Positions 30,330-38,083 of a stretch of DNA of 64,000 nucleotides are shown here, one piece after another. The DNA comes from Deltaproteobacteria bacterium. Its GTDB lineage: Bacteria > Myxococcota_A > UBA9160 > PR03. Both the position numbers and the translations under genes were made by a program. The DNA is taken from contig JAPSFT010000004.1 in NCBI GenBank assembly GCA_035063765.1, positions 231,546 to 295,545 on the forward strand, in the 5' to 3' direction. The notes below the pieces were generated by a model that ran no database searches, was not told the DNA's origin, and was given only the letters and a program-made list of their open reading frames with translations. Within the stretch, counting starts at the first letter, position 1; each line of letters opens with the position of its first letter.

Positions 30330-31199
30330 ATGCAGCGCCTCCTCCTCCGCGCGTGCCTGGGCCTCCTGGCCGCCGCCCCGCTCGGCGGACCCGCGCTCGC
30401 CGAGATCTACCGCTGGACGGACGCCGAGGGCCGGGTCCACTTCACCGAGGACCTGAGCCGGGTGCCCGCCGCACAGCGCGGCGCCGCGCTCGAGGCCGCC
30501 GCCGCGCCGGCGCCGAACCGGGTCCAGACCTACGAGTCCCCGCCCGCCGCCCGCGCGCCCACCGGAGGCGCGCTCGCCGCGCGCCCCGGGCGCACGCACC
30601 GGATTCCGGTGGAGCGTGCGGGCAGCGCGATGGTGGTGCCGGTGCGGATCAACGGGCAGACCGTCGCTCCCTTCCTGCTCGACACCGGCGCCAGCTACGT
30701 GCTGGTGCCCGCGCGCGTCGCGAAGGAGGCGGGCATCGAGGTCGGGCCCGGCACGCGCACGCTGCCCTTCACGACCGCCAACGGCATCGTCGAGCAGCCC
30801 GTGGTGACGCTCGACAGCGTCGAGCTCGGCAGTGCGCGCGCGGAGCAGGTGGCCGCCGCGATCAGCGACCGCATCGAGGTCGGACTCCTCGGCCTCTCCT
30901 TCTTCAACCGCTTCACCTACCAGGTCGACGCGGCGGCCGGGGTCGTGACGCTGGTCGAGAACGACCTCGCCGAGAGCGGCGCGATCGTGGGTGGCCGCAG
31001 CGAGGCGCAGTGGCGCGGCGAGTTCGAGACGCTGCGGATGCGCCTCGCCGGGCTCGAGGCCGCGCGTGCGCGCACCACCCCCTCGCATGGCCGCCGGCTC
31101 GACCGGCTCGACGAGGAGGAGCGCGTGCTCGAGAGCCAGCTCGAGGCGCTCGACGCCGAGGCCGATCAGGCGAACGTCCCCCACGGCTGGCGGCGCTGA
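30330..31199 (+). CDS. Exported DUF4124 / retropepsin-like aspartic protease
   Basis: A 289-residue protein: signal peptide (residues 1-24), then DUF4124 (EIYRWTDAEGRVHFTED, 25-41), a Pro/Ala linker, and a retropepsin-like domain (about 90-215) with the catalytic triad Asp118-Thr-Gly in LLDTGASYVLVP. A C-terminal coiled coil (about 225-280) is predicted from RMRLAGLEAARAR and EERVLESQLEALDAE. Single-domain retropepsins act as dimers; the substrate is unknown. The location is likely periplasmic. The combination of DUF4124 with this protease fold is seen in proteobacteria, but I know no characterised member. Confidence 0.8.
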   Translation: MQRLLLRACLGLLAAAPLGGPALAEIYRWTDAEGRVHFTEDLSRVPAAQRGAALEAAAAPAPNRVQTYESPPAARAPTGGALAARPGRTHRIPVERAGSAMVVPVRINGQTVAPFLLDTGASYVLVPARVAKEAGIEVGPGTRTLPFTTANGIVEQPVVTLDSVELGSARAEQVAAAISDRIEVGLLGLSFFNRFTYQVDAAAGVVTLVENDLAESGAIVGGRSEAQWRGEFETLRMRLAGLEAARARTTPSHGRRLDRLDEEERVLESQLEALDAEADQANVPHGWRR

Positions 31200-31399
31200 G
31201 CCCGGCAGGCGCCGCGGGGGCGGTGCCGAGGCCTGGCGGGTGGAGACGCCTTCCCGAACTGGGAGGACGGCAACCCTCGAGGCGCGCGTCGGCCGGGACG
31301 ATCCGGCTCCCGCCCGCGCCCGAATCCCGCGCAGCGGTGCCGAGGTGGGAGCGCCGGCTGCCACCCCGGGAGGGATCGGCACCGTTCTTGCGGCTGACC

Positions 31400-31460
31400 C
31401 TCCCGAAGGCACGGGAGCGCCACGGCGGCAGGCTCCCGGAAGCACGGGAGCGCCATGACG
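31400..31460 (+). repeat. Two tandem 28-nt repeats, each with a hairpin; the second covers an SD and start codon
   Basis: Near-identical segments at 31400-31427 and 31433-31460 (33-nt period) each contain an inverted repeat of CTCCCG and CGGGAG around a 6-nt loop: CTCCCGAAGGCACGGGAG and CTCCCGGAAGCACGGGAG. In the second copy the right arm includes GGGAG, the only Shine-Dalgarno for the ATG at 31455. A related GGTGCCGAGG sequence occurs twice further upstream (31221 and 31335). The 255-nt gap from 31200 otherwise holds no gene I can support. Confidence 0.6.
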
Positions 31461-31811
31461 GATCGGGACGACGGTGTCGGGGTGGCGCGGGTGCGCGCCG
31501 AGCTGGTGCAGCTCGGGGTCGGCGAGCCCGCCTGTGAGGAGCTTGCGCGCCGGCTCGCGCCGATGATCCGCGGGCTCTCGGGAGAGGCCTACGCGGCCGC
31601 GCTGGCCGGCGCCGCGCTCACGCACGGGGTCCAACGCGGGCAGCAGGACGCGCTGCGCCACAGCCTGCGCGACCTCGTCGAGGTGCAGCGGCTGCTCGGC
31701 GCGTTCGGCGAGGAGCTCTGCCGGCTCGAGGAGGCGCTGCGGATGCTCTCGCGCGAGGTGCAGCAGAGCCGCGTCCAGGTGACGGAGCCGCCGAGCCGCC
31801 GGATCCACTAG
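31455..31811 (+). CDS. Small helical protein of unknown function
   Basis: A 118-residue, mostly helical soluble protein with no signal or membrane segment. The sequence is alanine-, leucine- and arginine-rich with heptad-like spacing near DLVEVQRLLGAFGEELCRLEEALRMLSREV (about 73-103), suggesting a coiled coil. I do not recognise a family. Support is the open frame, GGGAG before the ATG, and third-position GC like its neighbours. Its start lies within the second of two hairpin repeats, so its translation might be controlled by structure. Confidence 0.55.
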   Translation: MTDRDDGVGVARVRAELVQLGVGEPACEELARRLAPMIRGLSGEAYAAALAGAALTHGVQRGQQDALRHSLRDLVEVQRLLGAFGEELCRLEEALRMLSREVQQSRVQVTEPPSRRIH

Positions 31812-31915
31812 CTCGCGAGACGCCCGCGCCCGGGGCCGCCGCGCGGCGAGCGAGGCACGGCCCGCGCGCGCTGCTACGGTTGCGGCCCGCCCCGCCGGTC
31901 CCGCGCGGATGCCCC

Positions 31916-34900
31916 ATGCGACGGCTCCTCGCGCTGCTCGGCGCGCAGTGTCTCGGCATCACGGCCGCGGACGCGGGCTGGCTGCCGGCACCGGTGGCGG
32001 CGCGCCTGGCGTTGCTCGCCGCGGGGCTTGCGCTGCTCGCACGGTCGCCCCGGCGGCGGTTGGCTGCGGCCTGCGTCGCGCTCGCCGCAGCGGGTGGGTT
32101 CGGGCTCGCCAGCCGGCTCGAGGCGGCGGCCACGGCACCGGCCGCGCCGCTCGAAGCGACGATCGAGGGCACGGTCGCGGCGCGGCGCGCGCTTCCGGGC
32201 GGTCTCCAGCTCGAGCTCGAGCAGGTGCGCGGGGTGGCACCGCCGGACGCGCGCGCGCCGTCGCGGCTCCTGCTGCGCGGCTCGGGCGCGGAGGCCGTGC
32301 TCCTCGGCGACGTCGTCCCGGGCGCGCGCCTGCGCGCGCGCGTGCGGATCCGGCCGCTCGAAGGGCGCGCGAATCCGGGCGGTCCGGACCGCGAGCGCGA
32401 GGCTGCGCGCCGGGGGATCGGGGCCGTCGCCGCCCTCGCGCATCCCGACCTGGTGGTGCGGCGCCCGGATGCGGAGCGCTGGCGCCCGCTCGCGCCGCTC
32501 TACCGGCTGCGGGCGCGCGCGGCGCGCCGGCTCGCGCGCGAGGGGGAGGGCGGGGCGCTCGTGGCGGCGCTCGGGGTGGGCGAGCGCGCCGGGCTCGCCG
32601 GCCCCGGGCGCGAGGCCTTCCGGCGGCTCGGGCTCTCGCACCTGCTCTCGGTCTCGGGGCTCCACCTCGCGCTCGCCGGGGCCGGAGCGTTCCGCCTGTT
32701 CGCCTTCCTGCTCGCCCGTTCGGGTTCGCGTCGCGCGCGCAGCGACCCGCGCCCGCTCGCCCTCGCGGCGGCCTGCGCCGCCGCCACGGGCTATGCGCTC
32801 CTGGCCGGCTTCGAGGTTCCGGTGCGCCGCTCGCTCGCGCTGCTCCTCGGGCTCGGCCTCTCGATCGGCGCGCGCCGGCCGACCCCGCGTGGGGCGCCGC
32901 TCGTCGCGGCGGCGCTCCTCGTGCTCGCCTTCGAGCCGGGGGCGCTCTTCGACCTCGGCGCCCGCCTCTCGTTCGCCGCGAGCGCCGCCCTGGTGTGGGC
33001 GCTGCGGACGCCGGGGGAGGCCTCGATCGCGCCGACGCGGCTCGCGCGGGCGCGGCGCGGTCTGGCGGGCGCCCTCTCCGCCACGGCGGCCGCCGGCGCC
33101 GCGACCGCGCCGATCGCCGCGAACACGCTCGGGGTCGCAGCACCCGGCTGGGCGCTGGCCGCCAACGCCGTCGCGATCCCGTGGACGGGCGTGCTGCTCG
33201 TGCCGGCGTCGCTGCTCGCCTCGCTCGCGGCCGGACTCGCGCCCGACGCCGCGGCGACCGGGTGGCTGTGCCGAGCGGCCGCGGCCCTCGCGGCGCTCAC
33301 GATGGCGACCCTCGAGCGTGTCGCCACGCACGCGCCGCTCGCGACGGCCGCACCCGTCGCGGGGCCTGCGCTCGCCGCCGCAGCGGCCCTTGCCGCGGTG
33401 GCGCTGCGGGCGCGAACCCCCTGGCTGCGGCTCGCGGCAGCGCTCGCCACCGGCGTCCTGCTCCGCCTGGCTCCTCCCCCCGCGATCGCCCCCGCGCCGC
33501 CGCGGGTGGTCGTCCTCGACGTGGGGCAGGGCGACGCGGTGCTCGTCCAGGGCCGGGCGGGCGCGCTGCTGGTGGACGGCGGCCTGGCGCTCCCGGATGG
33601 AGGGGTGGATCTCGGCGCCACGGTCGTGGTCCCGGCGCTGCGCGCGCTCGGGGTCGAGCGGCTCGACCTGCTCGCGGCGAGCCACGGCGACCTCGATCAC
33701 CGGGGCGGGCTTCCGGCGGTGCTGCGCGCGCTGCCGGTCGCGCGCGTCTGGCTGCCGTACGGCGGGCTCGACGATCCCGCGTTCGCGGAGCTCCTGGCGG
33801 AGGCGCGGGCCGCCGGAGCGGCGGTGACGGAGCAAGGCGCCGGGAGTGCCCTCCTCCGGATCGGCGACCTGCGGGTCGAGGCGCTCTGGCCGCCGCGCGA
33901 GGGGCCCGCGCTCTCGCGCAACGACCGCTCGCTCGCGCTGCGCGTCGAGGCAGCCGGCCGCGCCGTGCTCCTGCCCGGCGACCTCGGCGCCCGGGCCGAG
34001 CGCCACCTGCTCGCGGCGGGCGCGCGGCTGCACGCCGACGTCCTGAAGCTCGGCCACCACGGCAGCCGCACCGCCTCCAGCGCGCCGTGGCTCGCAGCGG
34101 TCGGGGGCGTCTCCGCGGTGGTGTCGGCGCCGCGCGCGGGGCGCTTCGGCATGCCCCACGCGGAGGTCGCCGCCCGCGCACGCGAAGCGGGCTACACGCT
34201 CTGGTGGACGGGGCGGGACGGCGCGGTCCTGATCGGGCTCGGGCCGGAGCTGCGGGCGCGCGGCTGGCGCCGCCCGGCGCGTCGCGATGGGAACCGCGGT
34301 CCCGTCGTGGATCCAGCCCCGCCGGCCGCCTCCCGCGGCGCGGGCCGTGGAGGCGCTGGGAGGACCGGCCGCCGCCGCGCGTCAGTAGAGGCCCAGCATC
34401 CGTCCCGCGAGGAGCACGATCGCGCCGATCATGACCGGCCGGATCAGCCGCTCGCCGCCGCCCACCGCAAGGCGTGCGCCGAGCCAGCCACCGGCCACGA
34501 AGCCGATCGCGAGGACGAAGGCGGGCCCCCAGGCGACCTGGCCGGCCGCGACGAAGACCGGGATCGCGAAGGCGGTGAGCGCCACGTTGACCGACACCTT
34601 GATGCTGTTGGCACGCACCAGGTCGTGGCCGGCGTGGCTGAGCGCACCCACCATGAGCAGGCCGACACCGGCCTGGATCGCGCCGCCGTAGGCGCCGATC
34701 CCGGCGAAGGCGAGGAACGAGAGCCAGCGCGGCCAGGGGCGCGGGGGGCGGGTCGGGTCGCGCCGGGGACGGCGCAGCATCGGGATCAGGTCGAGGAGCA
34801 TCACGACACCGAAGAGGCGCTCGAAGACGGCGTCGTCGACGCGAGCGATCGCGAGCGCGCCGAGCAGGGAGCCCAGGCAGACCGGCACCACGATCCTCGC

Positions 34901-35152
34901 GGCGCCCTCGAGGCCCGATACGCCGTGCGCCCGGAAGCGCCAGGCAGCGGTCAGGTTCTGGAGGAAGACGCCGATCCGGTTGGTGCCGTTCGCGACCGTT
35001 CCCGGCAGCCCGACCAGCACCAGCAGCGGGACGCTCAGGAGCGAGCCGCCGCCGGCCAGCGTGTTCAGCACTCCAGCGACCGCGCCGCCGCCGATCAGGA
35101 TCGCCGCCTCGCCGAGCGTCACGCCGCCTCCGCCGGAGGCGGCGCAGCGTAG
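31916..35152 (+). CDS. comEC: ComEC/Rec2 family DNA-uptake channel, frame running on antisense to the next gene
   Basis: The first ~780 residues form a normal ComEC: N-terminal helices, an OB-like DUF4131 region (about 50-170), the competence membrane domain starting at SHLLSVSGLHLAL, and a C-terminal metallo-beta-lactamase domain with LDVGQGDAVLVQ and the metal motif SHGDLDHRGG. It would carry single-stranded DNA across the inner membrane. After GRDGAVLIGLGPELRARG (ending near 34260) the frame finds no stop for about 890 nt, until TAG at 35150, and crosses the whole oppositely oriented TauE/SafE gene. The extra ~290 residues are low-complexity and charged. The functional end is probably near 34.3 kb, through a lost stop, a frameshift or a tolerated tail. 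ATG 31916 is preferred over TTG 31880. Confidence 0.75.
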   Translation: MRRLLALLGAQCLGITAADAGWLPAPVAARLALLAAGLALLARSPRRRLAAACVALAAAGGFGLASRLEAAATAPAAPLEATIEGTVAARRALPGGLQLELEQVRGVAPPDARAPSRLLLRGSGAEAVLLGDVVPGARLRARVRIRPLEGRANPGGPDREREAARRGIGAVAALAHPDLVVRRPDAERWRPLAPLYRLRARAARRLAREGEGGALVAALGVGERAGLAGPGREAFRRLGLSHLLSVSGLHLALAGAGAFRLFAFLLARSGSRRARSDPRPLALAAACAAATGYALLAGFEVPVRRSLALLLGLGLSIGARRPTPRGAPLVAAALLVLAFEPGALFDLGARLSFAASAALVWALRTPGEASIAPTRLARARRGLAGALSATAAAGAATAPIAANTLGVAAPGWALAANAVAIPWTGVLLVPASLLASLAAGLAPDAAATGWLCRAAAALAALTMATLERVATHAPLATAAPVAGPALAAAAALAAVALRARTPWLRLAAALATGVLLRLAPPPAIAPAPPRVVVLDVGQGDAVLVQGRAGALLVDGGLALPDGGVDLGATVVVPALRALGVERLDLLAASHGDLDHRGGLPAVLRALPVARVWLPYGGLDDPAFAELLAEARAAGAAVTEQGAGSALLRIGDLRVEALWPPREGPALSRNDRSLALRVEAAGRAVLLPGDLGARAERHLLAAGARLHADVLKLGHHGSRTASSAPWLAAVGGVSAVVSAPRAGRFGMPHAEVAARAREAGYTLWWTGRDGAVLIGLGPELRARGWRRPARRDGNRGPVVDPAPPAASRGAGRGGAGRTGRRRASVEAQHPSREEHDRADHDRPDQPLAAAHRKACAEPATGHEADREDEGGPPGDLAGRDEDRDREGGERHVDRHLDAVGTHQVVAGVAERTHHEQADTGLDRAAVGADPGEGEEREPARPGARGAGRVAPGTAQHRDQVEEHHDTEEALEDGVVDASDRERAEQGAQADRHHDPRGALEARYAVRPEAPGSGQVLEEDADPVGAVRDRSRQPDQHQQRDAQERAAAGQRVQHSSDRAAADQDRRLAERHAASAGGGAA
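34382..35122 (-). CDS. Sulfite exporter TauE/SafE family (TSUP) membrane protein
   Basis: A 246-residue integral membrane protein with about seven to eight transmembrane helices. The TSUP repeat signature appears twice: GGGAVAGVLNTLAGGGSLLSVP near the N-terminus and GAYGGAIQAGVGLLMVGAL in the second half. The family moves sulfite, sulfoacetate or other organosulfur anions. GTG 35122 is preceded by a perfect inverted repeat that contains its GGAGG. The whole gene lies antisense to the C-terminal extension of the comEC frame; the strong hydrophobic pattern shows that the minus-strand reading is the real coding one here. Confidence 0.85.
   Translation of the reverse strand: MTLGEAAILIGGGAVAGVLNTLAGGGSLLSVPLLVLVGLPGTVANGTNRIGVFLQNLTAAWRFRAHGVSGLEGAARIVVPVCLGSLLGALAIARVDDAVFERLFGVVMLLDLIPMLRRPRRDPTRPPRPWPRWLSFLAFAGIGAYGGAIQAGVGLLMVGALSHAGHDLVRANSIKVSVNVALTAFAIPVFVAAGQVAWGPAFVLAIGFVAGGWLGARLAVGGGERLIRPVMIGAIVLLAGRMLGLY
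35123..35143 (-). promoter_or_regulatory. Perfect inverted repeat over the ribosome-binding site of the TSUP gene
   Basis: Ten-base arms GCCGCCTCCG and CGGAGGCGGC are exact reverse complements with one base between them, ending directly at the GTG start. On the minus strand the second arm supplies GGAGG, the Shine-Dalgarno. A hairpin, with the inner pairs opened as loop, would hide the ribosome-binding site. TACGCT at 35151-35146 may be the -10 element just upstream. Confidence 0.5.
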
Positions 35153-35244
35153 CGGGCCCCTCGCCCGACGGCCGCGCAGCAGCTCGGCGCCGGCGCGGGC
35201 GGCACCCGGCCGGGATGCGAGCGGGATCGGTGTTCACGCGGGGC

Positions 35245-36237
35245 TCAGGACGGCGCGGACCAGATCCCCATGCGCCGCCAGAGGCGATCGAAGGGCGGGA
35301 CCGCGATCCCGAGCTCGATGCACAGCGCCCGCGGCTTGCGCAGCGCCGCCGCGCGCAGCGCCTTCGCCGCCGGGCTCGCGTAGGCCTCGCGCAGCACGGA
35401 GCCGGGGATCGCGTAGCGGCGCACCATCGCACCGGGCGGCTGCATCATCAGCTTCGCCATCTGGCCGAGCAGGAGCGGCGTGCGCACGCGCAGGCGCAGC
35501 ATCGCGAAGCGCGAGAGCTCCGGCACGTGACGGCGCAGGTAGGCACGCGCGAAGGAGAGGTGGCGCGCTTCCTCGGTGATGTGCACCTGCGAGATGCGGC
35601 GGACCAGTGGATGGTCGTACTGGCCGGTGCGCATGTGCTCGCGCTGGACGTGGTCGATGGGATCCTCGCCACCGAGCACGAACAGGAAGAACAGCTCGGG
35701 GAAGGTGCGCGCGAAGCGGACGACCTGGGACGCGCCGAAGCGCATCAGCGGCGGAAGGCCGGGAACGTCGAGGCCGGTGCGGTTCACGAACTCCTGGAAC
35801 ATCAGCGAGTGGTGGCCTTCCTCGATCACCTCGTGCATCACGTAGCGGAACTCGGGCGCTCCGCTCGGCAGGCGGAAGGCGAACGTGAGCAGACCGCGCT
35901 GGAGCGCGTTCTCGAACTGCTGGCCGGTCCGCGCAAAGCTCGCGAGCAGCTCGAGCCCGAAGCGCGCGCGCGTCGCATGCGGTAGCGCCTGGTACCAGTC
36001 GGTGGCGCCGAGCGGGTCCTCGCGCTGCAGCTCGAAGCGCGGGTCGGCGGGGTCGATCGCGCAGGCGGGATCGTCCCAGGGCAGGTCGGCGTAGGCGTCG
36101 TAGTGCTTCGCGACGGATTGTGCCGAGAGGTGCGCGAGGAGCTTGCGGTACGCAGCGTCGCGCTCGTGCGGCTCGCCGAGCAGCGGGGTGCGCTCGTCGT
36201 CGGGCAGGTCGGAGGAGGAAGGCAGGGACAGGCTCAT
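35245..36237 (-). CDS. AurF-like diiron oxygenase
   Basis: A 330-residue ferritin-like protein of the p-aminobenzoate N-oxygenase (AurF)/diiron oxygenase type. Carboxylate and histidine ligands can be seen: Glu109, EVIEEGHH at 136-143, Glu191/His196, and VHITEEARH at 218-226. AurF itself oxidises an arylamine to a nitro group, but many relatives have unknown substrates and some membrane-lipid desaturase-like proteins share the pattern. ATG 36237 overlaps the stop of the TetR gene by four bases (ATGA), so the two are co-translated and the TetR protein most likely controls this enzyme. Confidence 0.78.
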   Translation of the reverse strand: MSLSLPSSSDLPDDERTPLLGEPHERDAAYRKLLAHLSAQSVAKHYDAYADLPWDDPACAIDPADPRFELQREDPLGATDWYQALPHATRARFGLELLASFARTGQQFENALQRGLLTFAFRLPSGAPEFRYVMHEVIEEGHHSLMFQEFVNRTGLDVPGLPPLMRFGASQVVRFARTFPELFFLFVLGGEDPIDHVQREHMRTGQYDHPLVRRISQVHITEEARHLSFARAYLRRHVPELSRFAMLRLRVRTPLLLGQMAKLMMQPPGAMVRRYAIPGSVLREAYASPAAKALRAAALRKPRALCIELGIAVPPFDRLWRRMGIWSAPS

Positions 36238-36887
36238 CGGTGGTCTCCCGTGGGCGCAGGGGGTTGCGAGGCGAGCCACTCGTGGAGGCGCGCGCCGATC
36301 ACGAGCAGGATCGCGCTACGGAGGTCGGCGAAGACGCGCTCGAGGCGCTCGGGTGCGACGAGCTGGTCGCTGACGGCGAGGTGCAGGTAGGCGAGCACGG
36401 TGCGCGCGATCAGCTCGGCGTCGGCAAGCCGGGCGCCGGTCGAGTCCTGCACGCCCTGGACGATCGCGCTGCGCGCGCGATCGGTGAGGGAGCGGAGGGC
36501 GGCGCGAGCCTCCGGGTCGATGGCGGCACGCTCGAGCGCGACCGCGAGCAGGAGCCGCAGCAGCGGCGAGCGCTCGAGCACGAGCGCGCGCAGGCTCGCG
36601 AGGAAGCGCTCGAGGCGCGCCAGCGGATCGCCTTCGAGGTAGACCGACTTCTGGATCTCCTCGATCCAGGCCGACGCCGCGCGCTCCACGACCGGCACGA
36701 GGAGCCCGTCCTTCGAGCCGAAGTGCCAGTAGATGGCGGTGCGGACCACCCCGGCGCGCTCGCAGAGCGCCTCGATGCTGGTTGCCGCGTAGCCGCGTTC
36801 CGCGATCAGCGCGGCGGTCGCCGCCAGGATCCGCTCGCGGGTCTCCTCGCCTTGCAGCCCGCGCCGTGTCTGGCGTTTCGAGGGCAT
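36234..36887 (-). CDS. TetR/AcrR family transcriptional regulator
   Basis: A 217-residue TetR-family repressor. The N-terminal helix-turn-helix spans about residues 17-64 (ETRERILAATAALIAERGY, then VVRTAIYWHFGSKDGL). The rest is an all-helical ligand domain. It is coupled to the diiron oxygenase downstream. The palindrome at 36902-36915 overlaps its own -10 hexamer, so autorepression is likely. The ligand is unknown; a toxic aromatic or lipid is the usual theme. Confidence 0.88.
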   Translation of the reverse strand: MPSKRQTRRGLQGEETRERILAATAALIAERGYAATSIEALCERAGVVRTAIYWHFGSKDGLLVPVVERAASAWIEEIQKSVYLEGDPLARLERFLASLRALVLERSPLLRLLLAVALERAAIDPEARAALRSLTDRARSAIVQGVQDSTGARLADAELIARTVLAYLHLAVSDQLVAPERLERVFADLRSAILLVIGARLHEWLASQPPAPTGDHR

Positions 36888-36901
36888 CCGTCACTCCGTA
36901 T

Positions 36902-36915
36902 GTAACGATCGGTAC
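36902..36915. promoter_or_regulatory. Probable TetR operator
   Basis: GTAACGATCGGTAC is palindromic at 12 of 14 positions around CGATCG. It lies 14 nt ahead of the tetR ATG and overlaps the -10 hexamer TACCGT on the minus strand, the usual place for an autoregulated TetR operator. It is also 58 nt before the divergent phosphotransferase start. Confidence 0.5.
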
Positions 36916-36941
36916 GGTAGCATCCCGATCCGCGCGGACAA
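36914..36941 (-). promoter_or_regulatory. Candidate promoter of the tetR-oxygenase operon
   Basis: On the minus strand TTGTCC (36941-36936) and TACCGT (36919-36914) are separated by 16 bp. The -10 touches the palindromic operator. The start point would be near 36907, leaving a leader of about 20 nt. Confidence 0.45.
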
Positions 36942-36973
36942 CCCTGCCCGCGGGCCGGGCTAGGATCCGGCCG

Positions 36974-38032
36974 ATGTCGGCTGCCCCCGCGCCCGAGGTG
37001 ATCGAGGTCCGCCCCGACGAGCGCTTCGACGAGGCCCGGCTGGCCGCCTACCTGGGCGGCCGGCTCCCGGGCAGCGAGGGGCCCCTGACCGTCCGCCAGT
37101 TCGGAGGCGGGCACGCGAACCTGACCTACCTGCTCCAGTACCCCGACGTCGAGTACGTGCTGCGCCGCCCGCCGCTCGGGCCGGTGGCACCCGGCGCGCA
37201 CGACATGGAGCGCGAGCACCGGGTGCTCTCCCGGCTGTGGCGGGCCTTCCCGCTGGCGCCGCGCGCCTTCCTCTTCTGTGACGACACGAGCGTGCTCGGA
37301 GCACCCTTCTTCGTGATGGAGCGCCGCCACGGCGTCGTCGTGCGCGGCGGGATCCCGGCCTGCTTCGGGGGCGGGGCGGACGCGGAGGCCAACCGCAAGC
37401 TCTCGGAGGTCGTCGTGGACGTGCTCGCCGACTTCCACGCGGTCGATCCGGCCGCGGCCGGCCTCGGCGAGCTCGGCCGGCCCGAGGGCTTCCTCGAACG
37501 CCAGGTCCAGGGCTGGACCGGCCGCTGGGAGCGCGCGCGCGTCGAGCCCTTCGCGCTCGCCGACGAGCTCCAGCGCTGGCTCCTCGACAACCTCCCGGGG
37601 TCGCCGGCGCCCACGCTGCTTCACAACGACTGGCGTCTCGACAACATGGCGGTGGCCGCCGACGACCCGGGCCGCTGCGTCGCCGTCTACGACTGGGACA
37701 TGTGCACGCGCGGCGATCCGCTCGCCGACCTCGGCACCGTGCTCGCGGTCTGGTACGAGCCCGACGAGACGGCCGCCTCGCTGAACCCGATGCCGACGGC
37801 CGTCCCCGGCTTCCTGCGCCGCGCCGAGGCCGCCCGGCGCTACGGCGAGCGCAGCGGCCGCTCGCTCGCCTCGCTCGACTACTACCTGGTGTTCGGGACG
37901 TTCAAGATGGCGGTCGTGCTCCAGCAGATCTACGTCCGCTACCACCGCGGCCAGACGCAGGACCCGCGCTTCGCGGGCATGGGGGAGGGCGCGCGGGCGC
38001 TCTTCCGGCTCGCCGCGGCGCGGCGCCCGTAA
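36974..38032 (+). CDS. APH-fold phosphotransferase (ACAD10/FadE-associated kinase type)
   Basis: A 352-residue aminoglycoside-phosphotransferase-fold protein. Brenner-type catalytic motif HNDWRLDN is at residues 217-224 and the metal DFG-like motif is YDWDMCTRGDP at 239-249. The N-terminal VRQFGGGHANLTYLL and VLRRPP match the subgroup linked to acyl-CoA dehydrogenases (ACAD10/11, 4-hydroxyacid catabolism), where the kinase phosphorylates 4-hydroxyacyl-CoA. No acyl-CoA dehydrogenase is adjacent, so this is family inference. TAGGAT ends 7 nt before the ATG. It is divergent from tetR. Confidence 0.8.
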   Translation: MSAAPAPEVIEVRPDERFDEARLAAYLGGRLPGSEGPLTVRQFGGGHANLTYLLQYPDVEYVLRRPPLGPVAPGAHDMEREHRVLSRLWRAFPLAPRAFLFCDDTSVLGAPFFVMERRHGVVVRGGIPACFGGGADAEANRKLSEVVVDVLADFHAVDPAAAGLGELGRPEGFLERQVQGWTGRWERARVEPFALADELQRWLLDNLPGSPAPTLLHNDWRLDNMAVAADDPGRCVAVYDWDMCTRGDPLADLGTVLAVWYEPDETAASLNPMPTAVPGFLRRAEAARRYGERSGRSLASLDYYLVFGTFKMAVVLQQIYVRYHRGQTQDPRFAGMGEGARALFRLAAARRP

Positions 38033-38045
38033 CCCCACCCGCAGC

Positions 38046-38074
38046 TTGACACCGCCACCGACAAGGGCTTCTCT
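38046..38074 (+). promoter_or_regulatory. Promoter candidate with perfect TTGACA -35
   Basis: A perfect TTGACA (38046-38051) stands 17 bp before TTCTCT (38069-38074). The -10 is weak, but the position is sound: a transcript would start close to the ATG at 38084. It would drive rnk and possibly the genes to 41433, which follow with gaps of no more than about 30 nt. Confidence 0.45.
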
Positions 38075-38083
38075 CGCCGGGTC

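Noticed and set aside
31166..31456. 96-codon minus-strand frame with a repeated ALPC-REP pattern over the gap before the small helical gene
   Set aside because: The protein repeat only reflects the tandem hairpin DNA repeats; it has no convincing ribosome-binding site and overlaps the end of the protease gene in antisense.
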